NCBI RefSeq assembly: GCF_949769195.1
Contig: NZ_OX458333.1
Coordinates: forward strand, 434,001 to 498,000
Source: Methylocaldum szegediense
GTDB lineage: Bacteria > Pseudomonadota > Gammaproteobacteria > Methylococcales > Methylococcaceae
DNA: 64,000 bases
Reading direction: 5' to 3'
Positions 34,201 through 43,814 of this stretch are shown piece after piece (position 1 is the first letter of the stretch; each line of letters opens with the position of its first letter). The notes under the pieces were generated by a model, which searched no databases, was not told the origin of the DNA, and saw nothing but the letters and a program-made list of their open reading frames with translations. The position numbers and the translations under genes were made by a program.

Positions 34201-35622
34201 TCAGCTATTGCGTATCGCTTGAATGATTCGGGTGGTCGAATAATCGCCTAGAAAATCGAGAATCCTGACTTCGCCGCCGTTGGCCAAGACATAGTCGTGG
34301 CCCGCAATTTCGTGGATATCTTTGTAGTCGCCTCCCTTGACGAGAATATCCGGCAGCAGACGTCCGATGACATCGCGTGGCGTATCCTCCTCAAACGGAA
34401 CGACCCAATCGACGCATTCAAGCGCTGCAAGCATCGTCATGCGAAAGTCCAGCGGATTGACCGGGCGGCCACTCCCTTTGAGCCGTCTTACCGAGGCGTC
34501 GCTGTTGACCAGCACGATAAGCCGGTCGCCCAAGGCTCGGGCTTGTTGCAGGTATTGGATATGGCCAGGATGTAGAATGTCGAAGCAGCCATTGGTGACG
34601 ACGATCTTTTCCCCGTTTCGTCGCGCCGCCTCGAGCAAAGGCAAGAGTTCGTCGAGTTCTATCACCCCGCGACGATGGGCTCGCTGCCCGTGTAGGGCAA
34701 AATCCAATTCTTCGAGTGTCACCGTTGCTGTCCCTAGCTTGCCCACGACGATTCCGGCGGCGAGATTCGCGAGGGCCGTGGCATCCCCCAGCGGTGAGCC
34801 CGCCGCGAGAGAGGCAGCGAGCGTCGATATGACGGTATCGCCGGCTCCAGTGACATCGTAAACCTCTTTGGCACGGGCTGGCAAATGCCGGGGCGGTTCG
34901 CCGCGCTGCAGCAAAGTCATTCCGTATTCGCCACGGGTAATGAGGAGAGCTTCCAGTTCGAGCTTTTCCAACAGGACAAAGCCTTTGTCCGCTAGCTCGG
35001 CGTCGTTCCTGCAAGGTCCGGCTACAGCCTCGAATTCGGCACGGTTGGGGGTGATGATCGTCGCGCCGCGATACCGCTCGAAATCGGTGCCCTTTGGATC
35101 TACCAATACCGTCTTGCCGGCGTTCCGCGCAATCCGAATCAGTTCCCGAACCGGTTCGAGCGTACCCTTGCCGTAGTCGGAGAGTACTACGGTGCCGGCG
35201 TCCTTTAATTTTCTGGCAAAAGTTTCGAGAAGGCGAGTCGACGGGACATCGTGAAAACGGTCTTCGAAATCCAGCCGGATGAGCTGTTGATGCCGACTCA
35301 GCACCCGAAGCTTGGTGATTGTTGGCAGCTCCGGAATCTGTTCCACGGCACAATCGATGCCAGCGGCTTCAAGAAAACCGATGAGGCTTTGTCCGGCTTG
35401 ATCGTTTCCGCAGTAGCCGATAACGCTGGCCCGTGCTCCAATTTTGGCGATATTGAGGGCCACGTTGCCGGCGCCTCCCACACGTTCTTCCACGCTATTC
35501 ACCAATACGACCGGGACGGGAGCCTCTGGCGAAATACGCGAGGTGTCGCCGTGCCAGTAACGGTCGAGCATCAGGTCGCCGACGACCAAGACGCGGGCCA
35601 GGTCGAAATTTGGAAGTTGCAT
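34201..35622 (-). CDS. hldE: Bifunctional heptose-7-phosphate kinase/heptose-1-phosphate adenylyltransferase
   Basis: 473 residues from ATG 35622 (MQLPNFDLARVLVVGDLMLD); a longer start at 35667 lacks family support. The RfaE domain I ribokinase fold has ISPEAPVPVV and YDVTGAGDTVISTLAA. Domain II nucleotidyltransferase has VVTNGCFDILHPGHIQYLQQA and SVRRLKGSGRPVNP. It supplies ADP-heptose for the LPS inner core. Leads the hldE-dnaB-alr run. Confidence 0.97.
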   Translation of the reverse strand: MQLPNFDLARVLVVGDLMLDRYWHGDTSRISPEAPVPVVLVNSVEERVGGAGNVALNIAKIGARASVIGYCGNDQAGQSLIGFLEAAGIDCAVEQIPELPTITKLRVLSRHQQLIRLDFEDRFHDVPSTRLLETFARKLKDAGTVVLSDYGKGTLEPVRELIRIARNAGKTVLVDPKGTDFERYRGATIITPNRAEFEAVAGPCRNDAELADKGFVLLEKLELEALLITRGEYGMTLLQRGEPPRHLPARAKEVYDVTGAGDTVISTLAASLAAGSPLGDATALANLAAGIVVGKLGTATVTLEELDFALHGQRAHRRGVIELDELLPLLEAARRNGEKIVVTNGCFDILHPGHIQYLQQARALGDRLIVLVNSDASVRRLKGSGRPVNPLDFRMTMLAALECVDWVVPFEEDTPRDVIGRLLPDILVKGGDYKDIHEIAGHDYVLANGGEVRILDFLGDYSTTRIIQAIRNS

Positions 35623-35781
35623 GGATTCGAGGAAGCGGAGAAATGGGCGATAGGATACCACAAGCACCCAGGTTCTCCGGGATGGCGTTAGAACCGGTTA
35701 AAGGGCTGCATAGTTTGAGTGGAAGGGCCGTCGGCCGTGGCCGAGTTCGAGGGGTGTTACGAGCGTTTTGAATTGCGATGT

Positions 35782-35807
35782 CGGAGCGGGCGAGGATACC
35801 CGCTCCG
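35782..35807 (-). terminator. 9-bp hairpin downstream of the YccA-like gene
   Basis: A perfect stem (35782-35790 with 35799-35807) with an 8-nt loop, 24 nt beyond the YccA-like stop on the minus strand and before hldE. No T-run, so the function is probable rather than certain. Confidence 0.45.
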
Positions 35808-35830
35808 GTCGATTTGATTGAGAGAGTGCG

Positions 35831-36505
35831 TTATTCGTCGCCGCCGAAAACGCCCAGCAAATGCAGAAGGCTGGTAAACAGATTGAAGATCGAAACGTAC
35901 AAAGTCACCGTGGCGAGAATGTAATTGCGCTCGCCGCCGTGCACGATTTCGCTGGTTTGATAAAGGATGAGGCCAGCCATCAGAACGACGAACATCGCCG
36001 ACACCGCAATATGGAGTCCCGGCAGGTCCGGAAGGAATAACGCGACGAGCCCTGCCAGGAAAGCGACCAGTATCCCGGCAGTAAGCATACCGCCCATAAA
36101 GCTGAAGTTTTTCCTCGTGATCAGGGCATATGCCGACAGCCCAAAGAAAATCGCGCCGGTGCCTCCCAGGGCAGTCATCACCAGTTGTGCGCCATTACCG
36201 ACATTAGTCAGATAAATGTTGAGAATCGGCCCGAGAGTAAATCCCATAAAGCCGGTAAGGGCGAATACAAAGACCAGCCCGAGAGCGCTGTTCTGAAACT
36301 TGGAAACCAGGAACAGCAAGCCGAAATATCCGACCAAGGTTAGAACAACCCCGGGGTGAGGCAGCTCCAGGGCCATTGACAAACCCGCCGTGAGCGCGCT
36401 GAACGTCAGCGTCATGGCTAGCAAAGCGTACGTGTTCCGAAGGACTTTGTTGGTTTCCAATACCCCGGCAGAAGCACGGGCGTAAGCCGGATTGACTTGG
36501 TTCAT
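35831..36505 (-). CDS. Bax inhibitor-1/YccA family membrane protein
   Basis: 224 residues with about seven hydrophobic helices. Family features: an N-terminal VLRNTYALLAMTLTFSALTAGL and a middle FTLGPILNIYL. In E. coli YccA binds and restrains the FtsH protease; other relatives conduct calcium. The partner here is unknown. Divergent from the M42 peptidase gene. Confidence 0.92.
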   Translation of the reverse strand: MNQVNPAYARASAGVLETNKVLRNTYALLAMTLTFSALTAGLSMALELPHPGVVLTLVGYFGLLFLVSKFQNSALGLVFVFALTGFMGFTLGPILNIYLTNVGNGAQLVMTALGGTGAIFFGLSAYALITRKNFSFMGGMLTAGILVAFLAGLVALFLPDLPGLHIAVSAMFVVLMAGLILYQTSEIVHGGERNYILATVTLYVSIFNLFTSLLHLLGVFGGDE

Positions 36506-36603
36506 ACAAGATCTCCTTTGCTAGGACATAAACAGTAATTGGACCGAGAAATGGTACAGTAGTTTTTCGTACACGTGTAAGTGTGTAGAAGAGGGGTTTT
36601 TCC

Positions 36604-37641
36604 ATGCCAGAGCCGTTTCGAGACAAGCTTTTTCGTCTCATCTCCGACCTCGTGCTTTGTCATTCGCCGAGCGGCATGGAACAAGAAATAGATGCGTTTA
36701 TCCTCTCATGGTTGGAGTCCGTCGGCGTCAAGGCCCATTCGGACAACGCCGGCAATATCATCGCGCGGATTCGGGGAGTGAATTCCGGTCCTGTGCTTGC
36801 CGTTACCGCGCACAAAGATGAAATTGGAGGCATCGTGAAGCGTGTACGCGAAGACGGCAAGGTGGAAGTGCGTAGACTCGGGGGATCGTTTCCCTGGATT
36901 TACGGCGAAGGGGTTGTGGATTTGCTGGGAGACCGGCTGACGATTCCGGCGATTTTGAGTTTCGGTTCCCGGCATGTCTGCCATGAATCGCCGCAAAAGG
37001 TATACGAGGAAGACAAACCGCCGAAATGGGATACCGTTTGGGTGGATACAAAAATGAGCAAATCGGAACTGGAAGACGCCGGGGTACGTCCGGGGACTCG
37101 AATGGTGGTCGGCAGACATCGAAAGGCACCGTTTCGGATGGGTGATTACATCGCAAGCTACGCGCTGGACAACAAGGCGTCGGTCGCGATTCTTTTGTTG
37201 CTGGCGGAGGCCATCAAGGCGCCTGCAGCAGACCTGGATCTGGTGTTCACTGCGAAGGAGGAGGTGGGAGCGATTGGAGCGCTCTATTACACCCATCAGA
37301 AACGAATCGACGAGCTGATTGCTTTGGAGATCGCTCCTAAATCGGCGGAGTATCCCATCGAAAGCGACGAAGATCCGGTGCTCTTGTCGCAGGACAGTTA
37401 CGGTATGTACGATGAAACGCTCAATGGCCGTCTGGCGACGGCCGCCCGCAAGGCTGGCCTACATGTGCAATATGCCGTTCTGAGCCAGTTCGGTAGCGAT
37501 GCCTCGATCGCGATGAAAGCCGGGCACGTATCGAAGGCCGCTTGCCTCGGATTTCCCGCCGAGAATTCCCACGGATACGAAATCGCCCATTTGGGCGCAT
37601 TGGAAGCGTGTTATCGGATATTGCAAACCTACTTGTCCTGA
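36604..37641 (+). CDS. M42-family metallopeptidase (glutamyl aminopeptidase/cellulase-M-like)
   Basis: 345 residues. Metal ligands and catalytic residues lie in VTAHKDEIGGIV (His-x-Asp), YALDNKASVAILLLL (bridging Asp), FTAKEEVGAIGAL (catalytic Glu pair) and ALEIAPKS. The family forms large tetrahedral aminopeptidase complexes with cobalt or zinc. Cytoplasmic. The His of HKDE aligns with the usual first zinc ligand. Confidence 0.92.
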   Translation: MPEPFRDKLFRLISDLVLCHSPSGMEQEIDAFILSWLESVGVKAHSDNAGNIIARIRGVNSGPVLAVTAHKDEIGGIVKRVREDGKVEVRRLGGSFPWIYGEGVVDLLGDRLTIPAILSFGSRHVCHESPQKVYEEDKPPKWDTVWVDTKMSKSELEDAGVRPGTRMVVGRHRKAPFRMGDYIASYALDNKASVAILLLLAEAIKAPAADLDLVFTAKEEVGAIGALYYTHQKRIDELIALEIAPKSAEYPIESDEDPVLLSQDSYGMYDETLNGRLATAARKAGLHVQYAVLSQFGSDASIAMKAGHVSKAACLGFPAENSHGYEIAHLGALEACYRILQTYLS

Positions 37642-37738
37642 TGCGGTCTAAGGCTCAGGTTCGGCTCAACGGTTGATTTTTGAATATACGTTGCCCTATA
37701 ACAGGCATATTCGATTCTTGAGGCATATGTTTTTACCG

Positions 37739-38725
37739 ATGAAGAACCGATTTGGATTGATTTTCAGCATCTTGATAGGGCTTTCCTTGGCGTTTTCCGG
37801 GATGGGCGACGCTTACGCCAAGCGTTTGGGCGGCGGCAAATCATTTGGCAGCCGGCCTTCGTACAGCGTGCCCTACAAGCGCTCCACCGACATGACCCGG
37901 CCCGTTTCTCCAGCTCAGCAACAAGCGCATCAGTCCGCGGCTCATCAAAAAAATCAAGCCGCGCGCGAAGCGATGGCGCGGAGAGGCGGACTCATGGGGA
38001 TGCTGGGTGGCTTAGCTTTGGGAGGCTTATTGGGCGCTCTTTTGTTCGGTGGAGCTTTCGAGCATCTCAATCTCCTGGATCTTCTGGTCTTCGCACTGAT
38101 TGCCTACATGCTCTTTAAACTTCTGGCTAGAAGGCGAGCCGAATCGAGCGAAGCAGCCGCTGGGAGCGGATATTATTCGGGGTATGATGCGGCGCCGAAT
38201 TCGGAATTCGGTGATGCTTATCAGCGTCAGGGCGATTCCGGACCTGTGGGTAAGCCGAGTTTCGATACGGATCTTCTGTTTGGGAAAAAACGCGGTGCTT
38301 CGCCTTCTGCACAAACAGCCGACCTGTCAAATCGGCCGAAATCCGTTCCGGCGGACTTTGACGCGGCGGCTTTCCTTTCCGGCGCGAAAGCAGCCTACCA
38401 GATCATGCAGAAAGCGTGGGACGAGGGAGACCTCGCTGAGTTGAGGTCCCTGACCACCGACAAGGTATTCGGCGAACTTCAGGACCAGTTGAGAGCACGC
38501 GGAACCGCGACCAACACGACGGAACTGCTCAAGGTCGACGCTGAGTTGCTCGAGGTGCGTGACCTCGGGACGGAGCGCGAGGCAACCGTACTCTTCGATG
38601 TCATCATGCGCGAATCTCCCGAGGAGCGGCCTGCCCAGGTGCGCGAAGTCTGGCACTTCGTACGGTCGAAATACAGCCGCCAGCCTACCTGGTTCCTGGA
38701 TGGAATCCAGCAGCTGGAAGATTAA
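37739..38725 (+). CDS. Tim44-like domain membrane protein
   Basis: About 328 residues from ATG 37739, giving a proper signal-like start (MKNRFGLIFSILIGLSLAFSG); ATG 37727 is an alternative. A Gly/Ser-rich region (RLGGGKSFGSRPSYSVPYKR) is followed by membrane segments (GGLMGMLGGLALGGLLGALLF-type stretch and a second helix near 120-140), then a C-terminal Tim44/MRPL45-like domain (DAAAFLSGAKAAYQIMQKAWDEGDLAELR). Bacterial proteins of this type are thought to be membrane-anchored; their role is not settled. Confidence 0.85.
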   Translation: MKNRFGLIFSILIGLSLAFSGMGDAYAKRLGGGKSFGSRPSYSVPYKRSTDMTRPVSPAQQQAHQSAAHQKNQAAREAMARRGGLMGMLGGLALGGLLGALLFGGAFEHLNLLDLLVFALIAYMLFKLLARRRAESSEAAAGSGYYSGYDAAPNSEFGDAYQRQGDSGPVGKPSFDTDLLFGKKRGASPSAQTADLSNRPKSVPADFDAAAFLSGAKAAYQIMQKAWDEGDLAELRSLTTDKVFGELQDQLRARGTATNTTELLKVDAELLEVRDLGTEREATVLFDVIMRESPEERPAQVREVWHFVRSKYSRQPTWFLDGIQQLED

Positions 38726-38742
38726 CGCGTGCCGGAAAATCC

Positions 38743-38768
38743 GGGATGAGTTGTTTCCAACTCATCCC
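38743..38768 (+). terminator. Perfect 11-bp hairpin between Tim44-like and TlpA-like genes
   Basis: Stem 38743-38753 with 38758-38768, loop TTTC. Only 13 nt separate it from the TlpA-like ATG. Weak T content follows; it may be a terminator for the upstream gene or may occlude the start region of the next. Confidence 0.5.
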
Positions 38769-38781
38769 TCATACTTGATAC

Positions 38782-39282
38782 ATGAATAGAGTTTCGATTT
38801 GGCTTCTAGCCTTCGCCGCCTTGATATTGGCGGGTCTAGGTTTATACCGGTGGGGTGGCGAACGGAGCGTCCCCGACGCCGAGTTTGTTACGATCAAGGG
38901 TGAACACATCCGATTGCGAGAACTTCGCGGCCATCCGGTGCTGGTGACATTCTGGGCCAGCGACTGCCGGGCATGTATCGAGGAATTGCCCGATTTGGCT
39001 GAGTTGTACCGCGAGTTTTCAGGTCGGGGCTTGAAATTGATTTCGGTCGCCATGGCTTATGATCTGCCGAGCCGAGTCGTAAGCATGGCCGAAGCGAACA
39101 AATTGCCTTATCCCGTTGCACTGGACCCGCTTGGGCGGTTGGCGGAAACATTCGGTCAAGTCCGGCTGGTTCCCAATAGCTTCCTTATCGGCCCGGACGG
39201 CCATATCGTCATGCACCAGCTGGGACGGATCGATGTGCGGAACTTTCGGGAAAAGGTCGAGCGTTTGCTCGAAGAGGCATAA
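38782..39282 (+). CDS. TlpA-like thiol-disulfide oxidoreductase
   Basis: 166 residues. One N-terminal membrane anchor (residues 5-22) and a thioredoxin fold with CRAC (Cys62, Cys65) in TFWASDCRACIEELPDL; cis-Pro region VRLVPNSFLIGPDG. It likely faces the periplasm and reduces disulfides, for example in cytochrome c maturation. HemJ starts 3 nt after, so the two genes, both relevant to haem proteins, form one unit. Confidence 0.9.
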   Translation: MNRVSIWLLAFAALILAGLGLYRWGGERSVPDAEFVTIKGEHIRLRELRGHPVLVTFWASDCRACIEELPDLAELYREFSGRGLKLISVAMAYDLPSRVVSMAEANKLPYPVALDPLGRLAETFGQVRLVPNSFLIGPDGHIVMHQLGRIDVRNFREKVERLLEEA

Positions 39283-39285
39283 GCG

Positions 39286-39708
39286 ATGTGGCTGAAAGCC
39301 TTTCACCTTATCTTCATGGTGACCTGGTTCGCTGGCCTGTTCTACCTCCCTCGCTTGTTCGTTTACCACACGATGAGTTCCGACGCCGTCAGCGTCGAGC
39401 GATTCAAGATCATGGAGCGCAAGCTTTATTTCGGGATCATGACGCCCGGAATGATTTTGACGCTCGTGTTCGGAGTATGGATGCTGCACGATTATGCGTG
39501 GGATGCTTATGGTGACAGCGGGTGGCTGCGGGTGAAACTATTTTTGCTGGGATTGCTGATCGGCTATCACGTCCTCTGCGGAAAATGGCTGAACGATCTG
39601 AAGCATGACCGCAATACCCATAGCCATATTTTCTTCCGCTGGATGAACGAAGTTCCGGTTCTGTTCTTGTTTTCGATCGTCCTTTTGGCCACCCTAAAGC
39701 CGTTCTAA
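39286..39708 (+). CDS. hemJ: HemJ-type protoporphyrinogen IX oxidase
   Basis: 140 residues, four to five membrane helices. Marks of the family: WLKAFHLIFMVTWFAGLFYLPRLFVYH with the conserved His pair, RKLYFGIMTPGMILTL, and VKLFLLGLLIGYHVLCGKWL. HemJ oxidises protoporphyrinogen IX to protoporphyrin IX in many bacteria lacking HemG/HemY. Co-directional with the TlpA-like gene. Confidence 0.93.
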   Translation: MWLKAFHLIFMVTWFAGLFYLPRLFVYHTMSSDAVSVERFKIMERKLYFGIMTPGMILTLVFGVWMLHDYAWDAYGDSGWLRVKLFLLGLLIGYHVLCGKWLNDLKHDRNTHSHIFFRWMNEVPVLFLFSIVLLATLKPF

Positions 39709-39765
39709 CGTCCCCTGTTTGCTTGTTTAAACCAATCACTTTTCTATTCTGTCGAGGATAACCGC

Positions 39766-39978
39766 ATGCCAACTTATGACTACCAGTGCGAAGCTTGCCA
39801 ACATGAATTTACCGCCATGCATAAGATCAGCGAAGCGGCACCGAAATGTCCCGACTGTGGCGGTGACGTGCGGAAAAAACTCTCGGCTCCGGCCGTACAT
39901 GGTGGTAACGGGAGAAAAGAGGCTGCCGCAAATTCTGGGCACGGCTGCGGGGGAGGGACGTGCGGGTGTAGACACTAA
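39766..39978 (+). CDS. FmdB-family zinc-ribbon protein
   Basis: 70 residues. MPTYDYQCEACQHEFTAMH and CPDCGGDVRKKLSAPA show the CxxC...CxxC zinc ribbon of FmdB-like regulators, and the tail is Gly/Cys/His-rich (HGCGGGTCGCRH), perhaps a second metal site. Role unknown; frequent beside housekeeping genes in proteobacteria. Confidence 0.9.
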   Translation: MPTYDYQCEACQHEFTAMHKISEAAPKCPDCGGDVRKKLSAPAVHGGNGRKEAAANSGHGCGGGTCGCRH

Positions 39979-40032
39979 AGGATGGGCAACGAAACCCAAT
40001 CAACCGGCTTTCCAGGGAAGGACAGCACCTCG

Positions 40033-40758
40033 CTAGTCAATTGCTTCCGTACGGAAGCCTTCCTGATTCCAGCAGAGCACCGTTTCACCGTGTCCCCATT
40101 CCGGTAAGACGAATCGCTGGCAACGTTTTTTCTCGATCTCGAGCTCGTGGACGGCAGGTCTGTGGGTGTGCCCGTGGATCAAGCGTTCCACACCGTAACG
40201 GAGCATGGTTGCTCGTACGGTCTCCGGATTGACGTCCATGATCTCCTCGCTTTTCCCACGCTTATCAAGGCCGCTTTTGAAACGGTACCAGCGTCCATAT
40301 AAGCGGCGTAGCCAAAGAGGCTTGGACAGTGCATACCGTTTCCAGCTGTCCGTGCGGACGCGTTCGCGAGCTTTTTGATACTGGACATCGTCGGTACAAA
40401 GGAGGTCGCCATGGGTAAGCAGGGTGGGCACGCCATACAGATCGATGACTTCATAGTCGCCCAGCAAGCCGATGCCGGTCTCTCGAGCAAACCGCTCGCC
40501 AACCAGGAAGTCCCGATTGCCGTGCTGGAAGTATACCTTGGTGCCCGATTCCGTAAGCCGTCTGAACGCGGTCTTGATCTCCCGGTTAGGGGACTGGTTG
40601 TCGTCGTCGCCGAGATAGGCATCGAAAAGATCCCCCAATATGTACAGCCGCTCGGCATTCCCGGTACGACGTTCCAGAAACCGCAAGAAACGCTGTGTGA
40701 TTTCCGGCCGTGCGCTACAAAGGTGCAGATCGGAGATGAACAGCGTTTCGTTTTTCAA
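40033..40758 (-). CDS. lpxH: UDP-2,3-diacylglucosamine hydrolase
   Basis: 241 residues. Calcineurin-like metal site: FISDLHLCSA (Asp-x-His), LGDLFDAYLGDD, HGNRDFLVG and LIHGHTHRPAVHE. It cleaves UDP-diacylglucosamine to lipid X in lipid A synthesis. Lies 17 nt after the peptidyl-prolyl isomerase gene, as ppiB-lpxH pairs do in many gammaproteobacteria. Confidence 0.96.
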   Translation of the reverse strand: MKNETLFISDLHLCSARPEITQRFLRFLERRTGNAERLYILGDLFDAYLGDDDNQSPNREIKTAFRRLTESGTKVYFQHGNRDFLVGERFARETGIGLLGDYEVIDLYGVPTLLTHGDLLCTDDVQYQKARERVRTDSWKRYALSKPLWLRRLYGRWYRFKSGLDKRGKSEEIMDVNPETVRATMLRYGVERLIHGHTHRPAVHELEIEKKRCQRFVLPEWGHGETVLCWNQEGFRTEAID

Positions 40759-40775
40759 AGTCGGCGGTGTTCCGA

Positions 40776-41387
40776 TTATTGGTAGATGACAGTCGCTTTC
40801 TCGAGAATGATCGGCGTCGTCGGGACGTCAGACGCCATTGGGCCGCCGGGGCCCGTCGGAATTGTTGCCATTTTGTCCACAACGTCCATACCCTCGGTAA
40901 CCTCACCGAATACGGCATAGCCCCAGCCCTGGGGCGTCGAACTCTTGTAGTCCAGGAATGCGTTGTCGACAAAGTTGATGAAGAACTGCGAGGTAGCGGA
41001 ATGGGGATCCGATGTACGTGCCATTGCGATGGTCCCTCGCTTGTTCTTGAGTCCGTTGTCGGCCTCGTTCTTGATGGCTTTATGAGTGGGTTTACGCTTG
41101 AAATCTTCGGTATACCCTCCTCCTTGTGCCATAAAATTTGGTATTACCCGGTGGAAAATGGTGCCGTCATAATGCCCCTCGCGGACATAGGTCAGAAAGT
41201 TTTCGACTGTAACCGGCGCTTTAGTGGAATCGAGTTTTAAGATGATGTCCCCGAGATTAGTCTCAAGCTTCACTTGAGGGGCAGGCTCATTCATATTGGG
41301 TTTCTCCGCTGCAACGGATGATAAGCTAATGCCGAAAAGGCAGACGAAAAGAATCGTGCCGAGTCGCATAACGTCTCGAGTATACAT
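40776..41387 (-). CDS. Cyclophilin-type peptidyl-prolyl cis-trans isomerase, exported
   Basis: 203 residues with an N-terminal signal peptide ([17 protein letters not shown]). Catalytic region [16 protein letters not shown] and [17 protein letters not shown] are intact. The ATG at 41387 overlaps the TAA of the carbonic anhydrase gene (TAATG); an internal ATG at 41369 is also possible. Presumed periplasmic folding factor. Confidence 0.93.
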   Translation of the reverse strand: MYTRDVMRLGTILFVCLFGISLSSVAAEKPNMNEPAPQVKLETNLGDIILKLDSTKAPVTVENFLTYVREGHYDGTIFHRVIPNFMAQGGGYTEDFKRKPTHKAIKNEADNGLKNKRGTIAMARTSDPHSATSQFFINFVDNAFLDYKSSTPQGWGYAVFGEVTEGMDVVDKMATIPTGPGGPMASDVPTTPIILEKATVIYQ

Positions 41388-42046
41388 TAGGAATCGCGCA
41401 CGGTATCAACTCCGGGTTCTTGCTCACAAGTTGGATCGCACGGATTATCCGGCTCCAGGGACGCGATTTCTTTGATGATACCGTCATTCAATCCGTAAAC
41501 CCATCCGTGGAGATCCGGACGGTTGCCAGATCTCCATGCACGCTGGATTACCGAGGTTTGGGCCAAGTTATGAACCTGTTCGATGACATTGAGTTCAACC
41601 AGGCGATTGTGGCGCGCCTCCTCGGAGGGTTCCGCATCGATGGTTGCTCGGTGCAGGCGATGGATGTCTTTGATGTACTTGAGCCACTTATTCATGAACA
41701 AATGGTCCGGCTGTGGCTTTCCCATGGCCGCTTGAATGCTACCGCAGCCATAATGGCCACAGACAACGATGTGCTTCACCTTTAGAAAATCGACGGCATA
41801 TTCCAACGCGGCCAAAAAATTCATATCCATGACGACCACCTGGTTGCCGATATTTCGATGCACGAAAATTTCACCCGGCTCGCTTTGTGTCACCTGATCC
41901 GCGTGCACCCGGCTGTCTGAACAGCCGATCCAGAATACATCCGGATGCCGTGGCTGACGCAGATTTTCAAAAAAATCTGGATCGTGGGCGGCCTTCTCTT
42001 GAGCCCAAGCTTTATTTTCAAGCAGCAGCCTTTCGAGTGGTTTCAT
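41387..42046 (-). CDS. can: Beta-class carbonic anhydrase
   Basis: 219 residues. Zinc ligands and dyad: Cys42, Asp44 and Arg46 in [10 protein letters not shown], and His98 and Cys101 in [10 protein letters not shown], at the same residue numbers as E. coli Can. It interconverts CO2 and bicarbonate in the cytoplasm. The 5' end overlaps the SulP transporter gene by 29 nt, so bicarbonate import and hydration chemistry are translationally linked. No signal peptide. Confidence 0.96.
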   Translation of the reverse strand: MKPLERLLLENKAWAQEKAAHDPDFFENLRQPRHPDVFWIGCSDSRVHADQVTQSEPGEIFVHRNIGNQVVVMDMNFLAALEYAVDFLKVKHIVVCGHYGCGSIQAAMGKPQPDHLFMNKWLKYIKDIHRLHRATIDAEPSEEARHNRLVELNVIEQVHNLAQTSVIQRAWRSGNRPDLHGWVYGLNDGIIKEIASLEPDNPCDPTCEQEPGVDTVRDS

Positions 42047-43643
42047 AATGTTCTCCGTCTAGTGTGAGTTGTTTCTTGGCCGAAGCAGGTTTTTTGGTTT
42101 TTTTGGGTTTTCCGTCGAGGTTCTTCAGCTCCACGGTGATGTTGTCGTCTGAAGCGGCCGCCACGAAGTCATAGATGGTCTCAAGGATGTCCTGGTCGAT
42201 GAACTGCGCCCGACTCGCATCAATGATGACATAACCGTTTTCCTCGACGCTGTCGAGATACCGCCGCAACAGCGCCTTGTTCAAGAAAGACACGTCCTTG
42301 TGCAGCCGCAAGAGATAGTTGTTGCCGTGCCGGGTCAAGGTGATCGCCGCATGGAAGTTGGTCCGGATGACGTAGTACAGACCGACCACCATGCCCACAG
42401 CAATACCCTTCAACAGGTCGGTTGCGAGGATCGCTACGATGGTGACCACAAACGGCACGATCTGGCTGGCCCCTTTGGCGTACATCTCCTTGAACAGCTT
42501 CGGCTTAGCCAGCTTGTAGCCGGTCAAGAGCAGGATCGCCGCCAAACAGGCCAAAGGAATCAGGTTCAAATACTCGGTAATGAACATCACGCTCAACAGC
42601 AAGAGAACGCCATGCGTGAAACACGCCACCTTGGTGCGCCCACCGGCATTCACGTTGGCGGAACTGCGCACGATTACCGCCGTCATCGGCAACCCGCCGA
42701 TAGCCCCAGAGATCAGATTGCCGAGCCCCTGCGCCTTCAATTCCCGATTAGTCGGGGCAACCCGTTTCAAGGGGTCGATCTTGTCCGCCGCTTCCAGGCT
42801 CAAAAGCGTCTCCAGACTCGCGATGATGGCGATGGTGACGGCGACCGTATACACCTCGGGGTTAGCCCACTGCGTGAAATCCGGGAAGGTGAACTGCTGA
42901 AAGAAGCCTTGCACACCTTGAATCTCCGGCAGCTTCACCAGATGTTCCTGCGCAATCGCGTAAGCCGGTGCGAACTTCATCGTGAGCAGGTTGTACGCCA
43001 CCCCCCAGAGCACCGCGACCAACGGCCCCGGAATCAGGCCTAACACGGCATTGCGCTTGAACAGCGAGGTCTCCCACAGCAGCATGATCCCGATCGCTAC
43101 CACACTCACAATCACCGCACCCGGCGAAATGGCTTCTAGCGAATAGGCGAGTTCCGAGAAAGTCGTATGGCCGTCCGGTTGAGAGTAAGCTTCGTTACCC
43201 TCGAAATCGGCGTCGTAGCCGACCGCGTGCGGGATTTGTTTGAGGATCAGGATCAAGCCGATGGCGGCGAGCATGCCTTTGATCACGGCCGATGGAAAGT
43301 AGGCGCCGATCACCCCGGCCTGGAGGAAGCCCAGGACCAATTGGAGTCCACCGGCGATGACGACGCTCAGCAAAAAGGACTGGAAGCTGCCGAGCTTGTC
43401 GATGGCGTTCAGCACGATGACAGTGAGCCCTGCCGCCGGACCGCTTACGCTCAGCTGTGAACCGCTGGCCCAAGCGACCACCACGCCGCCGACGATGCCG
43501 GTGATGATGCCGGCGAACAGTGGAGCACCGGAAGCGAGCGCGATCCCCAGGCACAGCGGCAGGGCAACCAGGAACACGACGATACCTGCAGGAATGTCAT
43601 TCCGCAGATGACTTAGGTAATAACGGATATGTTTGTGTACCAT
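42018..43643 (-). CDS. SulP-family anion transporter, probable bicarbonate importer
   Basis: 541 residues. SulP core: VFLVALPLCLGIALASGAPL, SGPAAGLTVIVL, TAVIVRSSANVNAGGRTKVA and about 10-12 membrane helices, then a compact STAS-like domain (YVIIDASRAQFIDQDILETI). The tail is Lys-rich. The substrate is inferred from context: a beta-carbonic anhydrase gene overlaps its 3' end and a DabA locus precedes it. Sulfate remains possible. It starts after a 220-nt gap with its own likely promoter and an operator-like dyad. Confidence 0.88.
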   Translation of the reverse strand: MVHKHIRYYLSHLRNDIPAGIVVFLVALPLCLGIALASGAPLFAGIITGIVGGVVVAWASGSQLSVSGPAAGLTVIVLNAIDKLGSFQSFLLSVVIAGGLQLVLGFLQAGVIGAYFPSAVIKGMLAAIGLILILKQIPHAVGYDADFEGNEAYSQPDGHTTFSELAYSLEAISPGAVIVSVVAIGIMLLWETSLFKRNAVLGLIPGPLVAVLWGVAYNLLTMKFAPAYAIAQEHLVKLPEIQGVQGFFQQFTFPDFTQWANPEVYTVAVTIAIIASLETLLSLEAADKIDPLKRVAPTNRELKAQGLGNLISGAIGGLPMTAVIVRSSANVNAGGRTKVACFTHGVLLLLSVMFITEYLNLIPLACLAAILLLTGYKLAKPKLFKEMYAKGASQIVPFVVTIVAILATDLLKGIAVGMVVGLYYVIRTNFHAAITLTRHGNNYLLRLHKDVSFLNKALLRRYLDSVEENGYVIIDASRAQFIDQDILETIYDFVAAASDDNITVELKNLDGKPKKTKKPASAKKQLTLDGEHYETTRKAAA

Positions 43644-43814
43644 GAGCTAAAACCCTGTTGTTCGGAGTGGTTGTGCGATCTGTCGACACCGTGGGCTCCG
43701 TTCCACAAAAGTTCGTTGTCTTTTTCCGGCAGAACGCAGATGAATCGGTGAATTGAGCGATCGATTGCGGGACCGTGGCTGAGGACCCGTTCGACCCGCC
43801 ATAATCTATAACAG

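Noticed and set aside
36570-36579. Palindrome TACACGTGTA upstream of the M42 peptidase gene
   Set aside because: A 10-base palindrome is expected by chance in a window of this size and no promoter element is convincingly aligned with it.
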